Assembly (NCBI RefSeq): GCF_003044185.1
Contig: NZ_PYYB01000005.1
Location: 143,350-207,349, forward strand
Source: Paraconexibacter algicola
GTDB taxonomy: Bacteria; Actinomycetota; Thermoleophilia; Solirubrobacterales; Solirubrobacteraceae
DNA: 64,000 bases
Reading direction: 5' to 3'
Positions 8,013 to 16,632 of the stretch are shown here, in pieces (the stretch's first letter is position 1; each line of letters opens with the position of its first letter). The notes beneath the pieces are model-generated. The model did not search any database. It was not told the DNA's origin and saw only the letters and a list, made by a program, of their open reading frames with translations. Position numbers and translations under genes: made by a program.

Positions 8013-8177
8013 TCAGTCCGTGCGCTTGAGGTGTCGGGCGAGCTCCTGCACGGCCGCCGCCAGCTCCTCGACCGCCCGGCGGGTGGACGGATCCTCGATC
8101 CCGGCGGCCGCGCTGCGCGCCTTCTGCGCGTGCTCGTGCAGCGACGCCACGAGCGCGCCGGTCCGTGGGTCGGTCAT
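8013..8177 (-). CDS. Small helical hypothetical protein
   Basis: A 54-residue frame from ATG 8177. It reads as amphipathic helix over most of its length: TGALVASLHEHAQKARSAAA, then RRAVEELAAAVQELARHLKR, with a heptad-like hydrophobic pattern that could form a short coiled coil. It is convergent with the 418-residue gene and divergent from the secreted protein at 8418. No strong Shine-Dalgarno is seen. The regular helix pattern and charged ends favour a real gene, but the case is modest. Confidence 0.45.
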   Translation of the reverse strand: MTDPRTGALVASLHEHAQKARSAAAGIEDPSTRRAVEELAAAVQELARHLKRTD

Positions 8178-8360
8178 CCCCGCGCCGCCGCGTGCGTGGT
8201 GTGCGCCGGCGCAGCCGCGCGCCCGTCGGCCGTCTCGCTCGGTCCCCGCATCGGCACATCCCACACCATCGCCCCGACGGCTCCCTGCCACCAGGGCTTC
8301 GTGAGAGTCCTCTGAGAAGGGCGCCCCGTGCGACCCGCGACGCGGTTGACTGGCGGGCAT

Positions 8361-8380
8361 CCGGGGAACGAGGTCCCCGG
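8361..8380 (+). other. Hairpin in the leader of the secreted protein gene; rest of 8178-8417
   Basis: CCGGGGA (8361-8367) pairs with TCCCCGG (8374-8380) around a 6-base loop, 38 bases before the ATG at 8418. A TTGACT at 8345-8350 could be a -35 but has no good -10. Otherwise I see nothing in 8178-8417. Confidence 0.3.
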
Positions 8381-8417
8381 GACCACCACCGTCAACGTGC
8401 AAGGAAGAGAACCCCAC

Positions 8418-9446
8418 ATGAAGCTCCCCCGTCTCGCCGGTGCGCTCGCCGGCGCCGCGGCGCTCGCGGTCACCGCGCTCGGCGCCGGTGCCGGGCCCGC
8501 CGCCGCGGCCCCCTACTGTCCCGCCGGCGCGAAGGCCGGCTTCGCGAAGGTGCAGCTGTTCGCCGACGGCAACTGCGGTGGCGGCTCGGTCATCGTGAAG
8601 ATCGGCGTCGAGGGCGACCGGCCGAACTTCCGCGCCTTCACGAACTACGACGGCAAGGTCTACAACGTCAGCAACACCCGGTCCTCGGTCGCGATCGCGG
8701 ACGGGTACTGCATCCGCCTCTTCGACGGCCTGAACTACGGCGGCGACCAGTCCAACGTCCTCTGCGCGACGAGCGGCACCGCCTACTACGGCCTCTTCGC
8801 GTTCAACGACCGCACCTCCTCGATGCGCGTCTGCCGCGCCAGCGCCCAGGCGGGCTGCGCGCGCGGCGGCTCCGGCGCCACCCCGGCGCCCAACCCGACG
8901 CCCGCGCCGAACCCGACGCCGGCCCCGAGCCCGTCGCCGGGCGCCGGCGGCTTCCCGCGCGACGTCACCAAGGCCTCCGACGCGGCGCGCTACGACGACG
9001 CCGCCGCCTGGGCCGGCGGGCGCAACTGCACCGGCGGCTTCACCCCGGGTGCCAAGCGCATGCAGGCCTGGCTCCGCGCGAACTACGGCAAGGCGTCGAT
9101 CGGCGGCTACAACTGCCGTCCGAACACCGCGAACCCGAGCAAGACGAGCATCCACGGCGTCGGTCGCGCCAACGACTGGTTCCGTGACGCGGGCAGCCCC
9201 AAGCACCGCAAGCAGGTCGCGGACTTCATCCGCCGCATGAGCGCCAACGGCGCCGCGATGGCGCGCGCCATGGGCGTCCAGTACTGGATCTGGAACAAGA
9301 AGCAGTACAGCGTCCGCGGCACCTCGGTCCTCGTGCGCTCGTACGGCGGCCCCAACCCGCACACCGACCACGTGCACCTCGAGATGAACCTCGCCGGCTC
9401 GCGCCTGCAGACCTCCTACTGGAAGCTGCCCGGCGCCGCCGGCTGA
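8418..9446 (+). CDS. Secreted protein: I36-inhibitor/crystallin-like domain plus ARB-07466-like domain
   Basis: A 342-residue secreted protein. Sec signal peptide at residues 1-33 (LAGALAGAAALAVTALGAGA, then Ala-Ala-Ala). Residues 35-130 are Cys-containing and beta-rich (KVQLFADGNCGGGSVIV, FRAFTNYDGKVYNVSNTRSS, CIRLFDGLNYGGDQ), like the peptidase inhibitor I36/beta-gamma crystallin fold. A Pro/Thr linker of PAPNPT repeats follows (about 150-176). The C-terminal domain (IGGYNCRPNTANPSKTSIHG, then NPHTDHVHLEMN) matches the ARB-07466-like domain seen in Solirubrobacterales, whose His/Asp pattern recalls M15 and extensin-like peptidases. ATG 8418 has AGGAAGAG upstream and gives the signal peptide; the frame extends further upstream but without one. 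It may act on the cell wall. Confidence 0.85.
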   Translation: MKLPRLAGALAGAAALAVTALGAGAGPAAAAPYCPAGAKAGFAKVQLFADGNCGGGSVIVKIGVEGDRPNFRAFTNYDGKVYNVSNTRSSVAIADGYCIRLFDGLNYGGDQSNVLCATSGTAYYGLFAFNDRTSSMRVCRASAQAGCARGGSGATPAPNPTPAPNPTPAPSPSPGAGGFPRDVTKASDAARYDDAAAWAGGRNCTGGFTPGAKRMQAWLRANYGKASIGGYNCRPNTANPSKTSIHGVGRANDWFRDAGSPKHRKQVADFIRRMSANGAAMARAMGVQYWIWNKKQYSVRGTSVLVRSYGGPNPHTDHVHLEMNLAGSRLQTSYWKLPGAAG

Positions 9447-9472
9447 GCCCCACCCGACCCCGTCCCACGACC

Positions 9473-9495
9473 GCGCCCCGGCCCCGCCGGGGCGC
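9473..9495. terminator. Bidirectional GC hairpin between convergent genes
   Basis: GCGCCCCGGC (9473-9482) and GCCGGGGCGC (9486-9495) form a perfect 10-bp stem with a 3-base loop. It lies between the ends of the secreted-protein gene and the convergent acyl-CoA dehydrogenase gene. There is no T-run. Confidence 0.7.
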
Positions 9496-9514
9496 GCGTC
9501 GTCCCGGGTCGACG

Positions 9515-10693
9515 TCAGCGCTCGCCGGCGCTGCGGCGCGCCTTCGCCGCGCGCCGCGCGATCGACCAGCGGTGCGTCTCGTTGCTCCCGTCGTAGATCC
9601 GGAACGGCCGGACCTCGGCGACCATCCGCCCGAGCGGGTGCGCGAGGATCCCGTCGCTGCCGCACAGCTGCACCGCGTTGTCGACGATCCGGCCGACCGC
9701 CTCGCTGACGTGGACCTTCGCGATGCTCGACGCCATCGTCGGGTTGCCGTTGCCCGTGTCGAGGATCCAGGCGGTCTTCTGGATGATCGCGCGGCTCGTC
9801 TCGACGTCGATGAGGCTGTCGGCGATCAGCCGCTGGGCGAGGCCGAGGTCCGCCAGGCGCGAGCCGAACGCCTCGCGCTCGTTGGCGCGGTCGATCGCCA
9901 CGTCCAGGGCGCGGCGCGCCAGCCCGAGCCAGCGCATGCAGTGCGTCAGCCGCGCCGGGGCCAGGCGCACCTGCGCGTAGCGGAAGCCCTCGTCGGGCGC
10001 GCCCAGCACCTGGTCGTCCGCGACCCGCACGTCGGTGAAGCGCATGTGCGCGTGCCCGCCCGGGCTGATCCGGTCGATCGTGTCGACCGACTCGAGCACC
10101 TCGTAGCCCGGCGTGTCGGCGGGCACGAGGAACATCGTCGCGCCGCGCTCCCCGGTGCGGGCCATGACGATCGCGAACGCCGCGCCCTCCCCGCCGGTGA
10201 TGAACCACTTCTCGCCGCTGATGCTCCAGCCGCCGTCGACGCGCTCGGCGACCGTGCGCAGCATCGACGGGTCCGAGCCCGCGCCGGGCGGCGGCTCGGT
10301 CATCGCGAACGCGGAGCGCGTGCGGCCCTCGGCCAGCGGGCGCAGGAACCGCTCGACCTGCTCGGGCGAGGCGATCTTCTCGAGCATCGCCATGTTGCCC
10401 TCGTCGGGGGCGGCGCAGTTCAGCGCCAGCGGTCCGAGCAGCGACTGACCGGCCTCCTCGAACACGACCGCCTGGCCGCGGACGTCGAGCCCCAGACCGC
10501 CGAGCTCCTCCCCGAGGTGGGGGACGAACAGCCCCGCGTCCTTCGCGGCGTCCTGCAGCTCGGCGCGCAGCGCGTCGTCGGGACCGTGCCCGGGCGCCCG
10601 GTCGCGGTCCTCCAGGGGCAGCACGACGTCACGGACGAACGCGGCGGTGCGCTCCTGCAGCGCGGTGAGCTCGGGGGAGAGCGAGAAGTCCAT
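9515..10693 (-). CDS. Acyl-CoA dehydrogenase
   Basis: A 392-residue FAD-dependent acyl-CoA dehydrogenase that introduces the alpha-beta double bond in beta-oxidation or a related pathway. Typical blocks: LGEELGGLGLDVRGQA, SAFAMTEPPPGAGSDPSM (FAD/substrate loop), WSISGEKWFITGGEGAAFAI, and the C-terminal RPFRIYDGSNETHRWSIARR. In medium-chain enzymes the base sits in YEGT; here that Glu is Asp (YDGS), as I recall for ACAD10/11-like relatives, so substrate preference may differ. The gene looks leaderless: minus-strand TAGGCT (10705-10700) ends 6 bases before ATG 10693. It is divergent from the ABC transporter genes, with no obvious shared function. Confidence 0.93.
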   Translation of the reverse strand: MDFSLSPELTALQERTAAFVRDVVLPLEDRDRAPGHGPDDALRAELQDAAKDAGLFVPHLGEELGGLGLDVRGQAVVFEEAGQSLLGPLALNCAAPDEGNMAMLEKIASPEQVERFLRPLAEGRTRSAFAMTEPPPGAGSDPSMLRTVAERVDGGWSISGEKWFITGGEGAAFAIVMARTGERGATMFLVPADTPGYEVLESVDTIDRISPGGHAHMRFTDVRVADDQVLGAPDEGFRYAQVRLAPARLTHCMRWLGLARRALDVAIDRANEREAFGSRLADLGLAQRLIADSLIDVETSRAIIQKTAWILDTGNGNPTMASSIAKVHVSEAVGRIVDNAVQLCGSDGILAHPLGRMVAEVRPFRIYDGSNETHRWSIARRAAKARRSAGER

Positions 10694-10805
10694 GCCGTCA
10701 GCCTATGCACCACGAGTCGCGCGCGGGCGCCCGGGCCGTCACGGCACTGGAGGGTCCTCCGGGCGCGGCGCGTCCGGCCGCGGGCTCCCGTAGCCTCCCG
10801 CCCGC

Positions 10806-11756
10806 GTGACCTTGATCGACGCCCAGGGACTCACCAAGCGCTTCGGCGCGCGGATCGCCGTCGACGCCGTCGACCTCGCGGTCCGACCCGGCGTCTGCTT
10901 CGGCTTCCTCGGACCCAACGGGGCCGGCAAGACGACGATGATCCGGCTGCTGCTCGGCCTCGCGCGGCCCGACACCGGCCGCGTGCTGATCGGCGGGCAC
11001 GACGTCGCCCAGCGCCCGTCGCTCGCGCTCTCCAGCGTGGGGGCGATCGTCGAGGAGCCGCGCTTCCACCCGCATCTCACCGGGGTCGAGAACCTGCGCG
11101 TGCACGCCCCGCTCGTCGGCGACGGCGCGGCGGCGCGGATCCCGTCGCTGCTGGAGCGCGTCGGCCTGCACGGCCGCGGCGACGAGAAGGTCAAGGGCTA
11201 CTCGATGGGCATGCGCCAGCGGCTCGGCGTCGCCCGCGCCCTCCTCGGCGACCCGCAGCTGCTCGTGCTCGACGAGCCCACCAACGGCCTCGACGCCGAG
11301 GGCATGGCGGAGTTCCGCACCCTGATCCGCAGCATGGTCGAGGAGGAGGGCCGCACGGTCTTCCTGTCCTCCCACCTGCTCGACGAGATGCAGAAGCTCT
11401 GCGACGAGGTCGCGATCGTCGAGCAGGGCCGCATCATCACCCAGACCACCGTCCGCGAGCTCCTGCACGGCGCCACCGGCACGCGCACCCTGATCCTCGA
11501 CTGCGACGACCCGGCGCGCGCGACCGACCTGCTCGGCCGCGTGACCGGCGTGACGCGCGTCGCGCCGAGCGCCGGGCCCGACGGGGAGCCCGTCCTGGCC
11601 GTGACCTGCGAGGGCGGCCGCGAGACCGCGATCGCGGTCAGCCGCGCGCTGGTCGAGGCGGGGATCGGGCTCGCCGAGCTGCGCGTCGACGCGCTGTCGC
11701 TCGAGCGGCGCTACCTCGACATCACCCGTGAGGCGTCCGGGGGAGGACCCGCGTGA
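10806..11756 (+). CDS. ABC transporter ATP-binding protein
   Basis: The 316-residue ATPase of an ABC-2-type exporter (CcmA/BcrA style). Walker A is FLGPNGAGKTTMIRLLLGL, the signature is KGYSMGMRQRLGVARALLG, Walker B is LLVLDEPTNGLD, and the switch His is in VFLSSHLLDEM. The C-terminal 90 residues are the extension usual in drug or antibiotic exporters. GTG 10806 looks leaderless: TAGCCT (10791-10796) ends 9 bases upstream. It overlaps the permease gene by GTGA, so the two form one transporter. The substrate is not readable. Confidence 0.95.
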   Translation: MTLIDAQGLTKRFGARIAVDAVDLAVRPGVCFGFLGPNGAGKTTMIRLLLGLARPDTGRVLIGGHDVAQRPSLALSSVGAIVEEPRFHPHLTGVENLRVHAPLVGDGAAARIPSLLERVGLHGRGDEKVKGYSMGMRQRLGVARALLGDPQLLVLDEPTNGLDAEGMAEFRTLIRSMVEEEGRTVFLSSHLLDEMQKLCDEVAIVEQGRIITQTTVRELLHGATGTRTLILDCDDPARATDLLGRVTGVTRVAPSAGPDGEPVLAVTCEGGRETAIAVSRALVEAGIGLAELRVDALSLERRYLDITREASGGGPA

Positions 11757-12496
11757 TCGCGCTCGTCGCCGCCGACCTGCTGAAGCTGCGCCGCCGTCGC
11801 GGCCTGTGGTTCACGACACTGCTGCTGCCCAGCGCGCTCGTGCTGCTGATCGTCCTGCTGACGATCACCGACACGGTCGACGGGGACGGCGGCGGGCAGT
11901 TCGTCGAGGACTTCTCCTACGCGACGACGCTCATCGCCACGATCCTCGCGTCGCTCGTCGGCGCCCGGCTCGGCAGCGAGGAGCGCGCCGCCGGGACGCT
12001 GCGCTACCAGCTGCTGACCGGCACCTCCCGCGGGCGCCTGTATCTCGCGAAGGTCGGCGCGCTCGTCGCGGTCTGCGTCGCGCTCACCGGCGCCGCCACG
12101 CTGACGATGACCATCGGCTCGGTCGTCGTGCCGCTCAACGGCGCGGACGCCACCACCGTCGGGGACGTCCTCGCGGCGTTCTGGGCGGTCTTCCTGCAGT
12201 CGTTCGCCTACGGGGCGCTCGCGTTCGGCGTCGGCGCCCTGATGGGCTCCACCGGTCCGGCGATCGCGGTCGCGCTCGTCCTCAGCCTCGTCGGCGTCAA
12301 CCTGCTCTCGGCGCTGACGCTCATCGACGACTGGTTCCGCCACCTCGTGCTCAGCCTCGGCATCGACCGGCTGACGTTCGACGACGCCGAGCCCGAGGAC
12401 CGCGTGAGCGTCGTCGCCGCGATCCTCATGGTCGCCGCCTGGTCGGGCGGCGCGCTCCTCGCCGGCTGGCTGCGGATCCGCCGGATCGAGGTCTAG
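11753..12496 (+). CDS. ABC-2-type transporter permease
   Basis: A 247-residue integral membrane partner of the preceding ATPase. It opens with a short basic cytoplasmic segment (DLLKLRRRRGLW) and then about six hydrophobic segments, including LLLPSALVLLIVLLTI, FAYGALAFGVGALMG and AIAVALVLSLVGVNLLSAL. The motif GSEERAAGTLRYQLLTGTSR is typical of ABC-2 permeases that work with CcmA-like ATPases. The GTG start at 11753 overlaps the ATPase stop. Together they probably export a hydrophobic compound. Confidence 0.92.
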   Translation: MIALVAADLLKLRRRRGLWFTTLLLPSALVLLIVLLTITDTVDGDGGGQFVEDFSYATTLIATILASLVGARLGSEERAAGTLRYQLLTGTSRGRLYLAKVGALVAVCVALTGAATLTMTIGSVVVPLNGADATTVGDVLAAFWAVFLQSFAYGALAFGVGALMGSTGPAIAVALVLSLVGVNLLSALTLIDDWFRHLVLSLGIDRLTFDDAEPEDRVSVVAAILMVAAWSGGALLAGWLRIRRIEV

Positions 12497-12508
12497 GAGC
12501 CCCAGGCC

Positions 12509-13816
12509 CTAGCCGGCCGCCGCCGCCGCGACGACGCCGGCCGCGATCCGGTCGACGTCGTAGGGCTCGCACACGTACGGGGGCATCGTGTAGACGAGGT
12601 CGCGGAACGGCCGCAGCCACACGCCCTGCGCGATCGCCGCCGCGGTCGCGGCCGCCACGTCGACCGGATGGTCGAGCTGCACCACGCCGACCGCGCCGAG
12701 CACCCGCACGTCCGCGACCCCGGGCAGCTCCCGCGCCGGCGCCAGGCCGTCGCGCAGCGCCGTCTCGATCGCCGGGACCGCGCGTCGCCACTCGGTGCCG
12801 CCCTCGCGCGCGGGCCGCTCGAGCAGGTCGAGGCTCGCGAGCGCGGTCGCGCACGCCAGCGGGTTGGCCATGAACGTCGGGCCGTGCATCAGCGCGCCGC
12901 CCTCGCCGCCGCTGATGCCCTCCGCCACCCGTGTCGTGCACAGCGCGGCGGCGAGCGTCATGTAGCCGCCGGTGAGCGCCTTCCCGACCGTGAGGATGTC
13001 CGGGGCGATCCCGGCGTGGTCGCAGCCGAACAGCGCGCCGGTCCGGCCGAAGCCGGTGGCGATCTCGTCGGCGAGCAGCAGCAGGCCGTGCTCGTCGCAG
13101 AGCTCGCGCAGCCGCCGCAGGTACGCCGGGGCGTAGGGGTGCATGCCGCCCGCGCCCTGCAGGACCGGCTCGACGACGACGGCGGCGAGCTCGTGCGCGT
13201 GGCGGGCGACGAGCGCGTCGATGTGCGCGAGGTACGCCTCGTCGACGGGGGCGTCGACGCCGCGCGGCGGCCGGTCGGCGAACACGTGCGCGGGCAGCAC
13301 GCCGGTGAACAGCTGGTGCATGCCGCCCACCGGGTCGCACAGCGCCATCGCCCCGAAGGTGTCCCCGTGGTAGCCGCCGCGCAGGCTCAGCAGCCGCGTG
13401 CGGCCCGGCCGTCCCGCGGCCCGCTGGAACTGCAGCGCCATCTTGATCGCGACCTCGATGCTGACCGAGCCCGAGTCGCAGAGGAAGACGTGCTCGAGGC
13501 CCGCGGGGGACAGCTCCACGAGCCGCTGCGCCAGCCGGATGCCCGGCTCGTGCGTGAGGCCGCCGAACATCACGTGCGCCATGCGGCCGAGCTGCCCGGT
13601 CACCGCCGCGTCGAGCACCGGGTGGCGGTAGCCGTGGATCGCGCACCACCACGAGGACATGCCGTCGATCAGCTCGCGGCCGCCGTCGAGCTCGAGCCGC
13701 ACGCCGCGCGCGCCCACCACCGGCCGCGGCGGCACCGCCGCCGGGATCGGGCCGTAGGGATGCCAGACGTGGCGGGTGTCGGCCGCCAGCAGCGCGGTCC
13801 AGTCGGTCGCGGTCAC
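12509..13816 (-). CDS. bioA: Adenosylmethionine-8-amino-7-oxononanoate aminotransferase
   Basis: A 435-residue PLP enzyme that converts KAPA to DAPA in biotin synthesis, using S-adenosylmethionine as amino donor. BioA features: WHPYGPIPA near the N-terminus, [19 protein letters not shown], the cofactor region [20 protein letters not shown], and the PLP lysine in [17 protein letters not shown]. It ends with [12 protein letters not shown]. The start is GTG 13816: minus-strand TACCGT (13829-13824) ends 7 bases upstream, so leaderless. No other biotin gene is in the window; biotin is needed by the acyl-CoA carboxylase whose beta subunit lies 6 kb away. Confidence 0.94.
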   Translation of the reverse strand: MTATDWTALLAADTRHVWHPYGPIPAAVPPRPVVGARGVRLELDGGRELIDGMSSWWCAIHGYRHPVLDAAVTGQLGRMAHVMFGGLTHEPGIRLAQRLVELSPAGLEHVFLCDSGSVSIEVAIKMALQFQRAAGRPGRTRLLSLRGGYHGDTFGAMALCDPVGGMHQLFTGVLPAHVFADRPPRGVDAPVDEAYLAHIDALVARHAHELAAVVVEPVLQGAGGMHPYAPAYLRRLRELCDEHGLLLLADEIATGFGRTGALFGCDHAGIAPDILTVGKALTGGYMTLAAALCTTRVAEGISGGEGGALMHGPTFMANPLACATALASLDLLERPAREGGTEWRRAVPAIETALRDGLAPARELPGVADVRVLGAVGVVQLDHPVDVAAATAAAIAQGVWLRPFRDLVYTMPPYVCEPYDVDRIAAGVVAAAAAG

Positions 13817-13862
13817 GCGCCGCACGGTACTGCCGGACGGGGCGCGCCCGCGCGCCGGGGGT

Positions 13863-13882
13863 CCCCGCCGTTCGGGGGGTCG
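13863..13882. promoter_or_regulatory. 20-base motif, copy A, upstream of the two-component system
   Basis: CCCCGCCGTTCGGGGGGTCG lies 64 bases before the histidine kinase. It matches 18 of 20 bases of copy B (15669-15688), which sits just after the response regulator gene and before fabD. It is a candidate response-regulator site. Base composition makes chance similarity possible. Confidence 0.35.
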
Positions 13883-13945
13883 ACGGGGGCCCGGACGGGG
13901 CCTCCCGGCACCGCGGGGGGCGGCGCAGCAGCGATGATGGGCGAC

Positions 13946-15043
13946 GTGACCAGCACCCCGACCGTCGACGCCCTGCACCAGATGGTCTCGCTGCTCGCCG
14001 ACGTCGAGCACGTGTCGCCGGGGGCGCCGTTCTACGACCGCCTCGCCGAGGCCGCCTGCCGCATGGCCGGCATGCACCGGGCGATCATCTTCCTCTACGA
14101 CGACGAGGAGCGCCGCGTGCGCAGCGTCGGCGCGCACGGCATCGAGGCGTCCGCGTTCGCCGACCTCCAGGTGACCGCGCGGACCGTGCCGATCGCGCTG
14201 CGCGCCCTCAGCGACGACGCGGTCGTCGAGGCCGGCCCACAGGTCGAGCGCGACATCCCGCCCGAGCTCGTCGAGCGGTTCAACGCCGAGCACGTCGCCT
14301 GCTCGCCGATGTCCGCGGGCGGCAAGTGGTTCGGGGTCGTGCTCGTCGACCGCAAGGACCCGCACCCCCTCCAGGCGCAGGAGCGCGAGGCGCTGTTCCT
14401 CCTGGGCAAGCTCGCGGCGCTCGCCGCCGCCGCCCGGCTCGCCACCCGCCAGCAGGAGCAGACGCGGCGCCTGGCCGAGCGGATCGACCTCGCCCGCGAC
14501 GTCCACGACCACGCGATCCAGCGGCTGTTCGGCGTGTCGCTCGCGCTCGCGGGCGACGGCCCGCTCGACGCCGAGGACCGCGCGCGCTGCGCCGCCGAGG
14601 TCGAGACCGCGCTCCAGGAGCTGCGCGACGTCGTCCAGCGGCCGCTCGCGCGCGTGACGCGCCCGGACGCCCCGGGCTTCCAGGACGAGCTCGGGCGGCT
14701 CGTCGCCCGCGAGGCGGGGCCCGCGGTCACCGTCGAGCAGGACGGCCCGGTGCCCGCCGCGCTGGACGCGCTGGCCGCGTCGGTGCTGCGCGAGGCCGTC
14801 CGCAACGTCCGCAAGCATGCGCGCGCCAGCACCGTGGTCGTGCGCGTCGGCGCCCACGGCGACGCGTTCCGGCTCGAGGTCGTCAACGACGGGGTGCCGG
14901 ACGCGACGCCGACGGTCCCGTCGACCGGCCTGGGCCTGCGGCTCGCCGCGTTCGAGGCACTGGGTGCGGGAGGTCTCGTGGAGTTCGGTCGAGCGGAGGA
15001 GAGCACATGGCGGGTCAGGCTGACGGCACCGCTGCCGTCGTGA
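13946..15043 (+). CDS. GAF-domain sensor histidine kinase (NarL-type system)
   Basis: A cytoplasmic sensor kinase of about 365 residues. The GAF domain covers roughly residues 15-165 ([40 protein letters not shown]). A HisKA_3 dimerisation helix with the phospho-accepting His187 ([20 protein letters not shown]) follows. The HATPase domain shows [17 protein letters not shown] and [15 protein letters not shown]. The architecture recalls DevS/DosS kinases. The start is uncertain: GTG 13946 has GATGAT ending 7 bases upstream (leaderless spacing), while ATG 13934 or 13937 would also work. It overlaps the response regulator gene by 37 bases. The GAF ligand is unknown. Confidence 0.9.
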   Translation: MTSTPTVDALHQMVSLLADVEHVSPGAPFYDRLAEAACRMAGMHRAIIFLYDDEERRVRSVGAHGIEASAFADLQVTARTVPIALRALSDDAVVEAGPQVERDIPPELVERFNAEHVACSPMSAGGKWFGVVLVDRKDPHPLQAQEREALFLLGKLAALAAAARLATRQQEQTRRLAERIDLARDVHDHAIQRLFGVSLALAGDGPLDAEDRARCAAEVETALQELRDVVQRPLARVTRPDAPGFQDELGRLVAREAGPAVTVEQDGPVPAALDALAASVLREAVRNVRKHARASTVVVRVGAHGDAFRLEVVNDGVPDATPTVPSTGLGLRLAAFEALGAGGLVEFGRAEESTWRVRLTAPLPS

Positions 15044-15663
15044 ACGACGAGGGCAGCAGCTACGACGGGCCACGCCTGCGCGTCCTGATCGTCGACGACC
15101 ACGACGTCGTCCACTGGGGGCTGCGGCTGATGCTCGGCCGCCAGCCCTGGGTCCGCGGCTGCCTGCACGCCCGCACCGGCGACGAGGCGCAGGACCTCGC
15201 GCGCCGCGGCAGCCCGCACGTGGCGCTCGTCGACCTGTTCGTCGCCGAGGAGTCCGGACCCGAGATCTGCTCGCGAATCCTCGAGGTCTCGCCGTCCACG
15301 CGGGTCGCGTTCATCTCCGGGGCGGGCCGGATCAGCGCCGCCGCGGCACGCGCCGCGGGCGCCCGCGGGTTCGTCCCCAAGGACTGGCCGGCCGACAAGG
15401 TCGCCGACGCGGTCCGGGCGCTCGGCAACGGCCGCACCGTCTTCGCCGAGGCGCCCGACACGCCCGCCGCGTCGCTCTCGCCGCGCGAGCGGGACGTCCT
15501 CGAGCTGATCGCGACCGGCGCCACGAACGCCGAGATCGCCGCCACGCTGCACCTCTCGCCGCACACGGTGAAGGAGCACGCCAGCGCCGTGTACCGCAAG
15601 CTCGAGGTCCGCAACCGGGCCGAGGCGGTGCAGCGCGCGCAGCGCCTCGGGCTCGTCGCCTGA
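15007..15663 (+). CDS. NarL/LuxR-family response regulator
   Basis: A 218-residue partner of the preceding kinase. The receiver domain starts at [20 protein letters not shown] with phospho-acceptor Asp76 ([14 protein letters not shown]) and the conserved Lys in [12 protein letters not shown]. The LuxR HTH at about residues 150-215 reads [20 protein letters not shown], then [19 protein letters not shown]. The start is ATG 15007, with GGAGGAG upstream, inside the end of the kinase gene. The receiver shows no missing key residue. Its regulon is unknown; a motif shared between its own promoter region and the region before fabD suggests fatty acid synthesis as one target. Confidence 0.93.
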   Translation: MAGQADGTAAVVNDEGSSYDGPRLRVLIVDDHDVVHWGLRLMLGRQPWVRGCLHARTGDEAQDLARRGSPHVALVDLFVAEESGPEICSRILEVSPSTRVAFISGAGRISAAAARAAGARGFVPKDWPADKVADAVRALGNGRTVFAEAPDTPAASLSPRERDVLELIATGATNAEIAATLHLSPHTVKEHASAVYRKLEVRNRAEAVQRAQRLGLVA

Positions 15664-15668
15664 CCGTC

Positions 15669-15703
15669 CCCCGCCGTTCGTCGGGTCGGCCCGCGGGCGA
15701 CCC
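15669..15703 (+). promoter_or_regulatory. Motif copy B and terminator-like dyad before fabD
   Basis: The motif copy CCCCGCCGTTCGTCGGGTCG (15669-15688) overlaps a dyad at 15683-15703, GGGTCG...CGACCC with inner CCCG/CGGG, which may terminate the two-component operon. The remaining 68 bases before fabD hold no clear promoter. Confidence 0.35.
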
Positions 15704-15771
15704 CCCGGACCGGCGGGGACCCCACCCGCGGGCCCCGCACCGCGCCCGCCGACGGTGGGAGGTTCGACGGG

Positions 15772-16632
15772 ATGCCGAGCACCGCCATCCTCTTCCCGGG
15801 ACAGGGGAGCCACACCGCCGAGATGGCCGCGGAGACCGCGGCCCTGCGGCCGGACCTGCTCGCCCACGTCGTCGAGGTCGTGGGGGAGGACCCGTTCCCG
15901 CGCGCCGCGGAGAGCACCGCGTTCGCGCAGCCCGCGATCCTCTGCGCCGCGCTCGCGCGCTTCTCGCAGCTGGCCCCGACGCTCGACGGGCCGGTCGTCG
16001 CGCTCGGCCACTCGCTCGGCGAGCTCGGGGCGCTCGTCGCCGCCGGGCAGCTCGACGAGCTCGACGCCCTCGCCCTCGCCGCCGAACGCGGGCGGCTCAT
16101 GGCCGCCGCGGGCACGGGCGGCATGGTCGCGGTCCTCGGCGGCACGATCGAGCAGGCCACCGAGCTCGCGGACTCCTTCGGGCTCACCGTCGCCAACGAC
16201 AACGCGCCCGGGCAGGTCGTGCTCGCCGGCAGCGAGGCCGACACGAAGGCCGCCGCCCGCGGGGCGCGCGGCGTCGGGCTGCGCGCGCTGCGCCTCGACG
16301 TCACCGGCGCGTTCCACTCCCCGGCGATGGCCGCCGCCCGCGACGGCTTCGAGGCGGCGCTGCACGCCGCGACCTTCACCGACGTGCCCGTCGGCTCCGC
16401 GGCGTTCTCGCCGACGACCGTCGCGCCGGTCACCGACCCGGTCGCCGTGCTCTCGCAGGCGCTGACCTCCCCGGTGCGGTTCCGCGAGGCGGTCCTCGCG
16501 CTCCACGAGGCCGGGGTGCGCCGCTGGATCGAGACCGGCCCCGGCGACGTCCTCGCGAAGCTCGTCGGCCGGATCCTCGATGCGCCCGACGTCCGCGTCC
16601 ACACCGTGCGGGAGGCCGCCGATGTCGCCTGA
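15772..16632 (+). CDS. fabD: Malonyl-CoA:ACP transacylase
   Basis: A 286-residue enzyme that loads malonyl units from CoA to acyl carrier protein, the entry step of FAS-II. The motifs are TAILFPGQGSHTAEM near the N-terminus, the nucleophile Ser81 in ALGHSLGELGALVAAGQ, LAAERGRLMAAAG, and the His of VTGAFHSPAM. It has the best Shine-Dalgarno in the region (GGAGGT, 8 bases before ATG 15772). It is first in an eight-gene operon whose order recalls the mycobacterial fabD-acpM-kasA-accD6 cluster but adds fabH, fabG, a dehydratase and an enoyl reductase. It overlaps fabH by 11 bases. Confidence 0.97.
   Translation: MPSTAILFPGQGSHTAEMAAETAALRPDLLAHVVEVVGEDPFPRAAESTAFAQPAILCAALARFSQLAPTLDGPVVALGHSLGELGALVAAGQLDELDALALAAERGRLMAAAGTGGMVAVLGGTIEQATELADSFGLTVANDNAPGQVVLAGSEADTKAAARGARGVGLRALRLDVTGAFHSPAMAAARDGFEAALHAATFTDVPVGSAAFSPTTVAPVTDPVAVLSQALTSPVRFREAVLALHEAGVRRWIETGPGDVLAKLVGRILDAPDVRVHTVREAADVA

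Noticed and set aside
8881..8940. Tandem repeats as a CRISPR or genomic repeat element
   Set aside because: They encode the PAPNPT linker of the secreted protein and have no spacer structure.
12509..15073. Very long minus-strand frame (854 codons) extending bioA through the histidine kinase gene
   Set aside because: The upstream half is the antisense of the kinase gene, low in complexity and rich in Arg/Glu; bioA motifs begin only near 13816, where a -10 and GTG lie.
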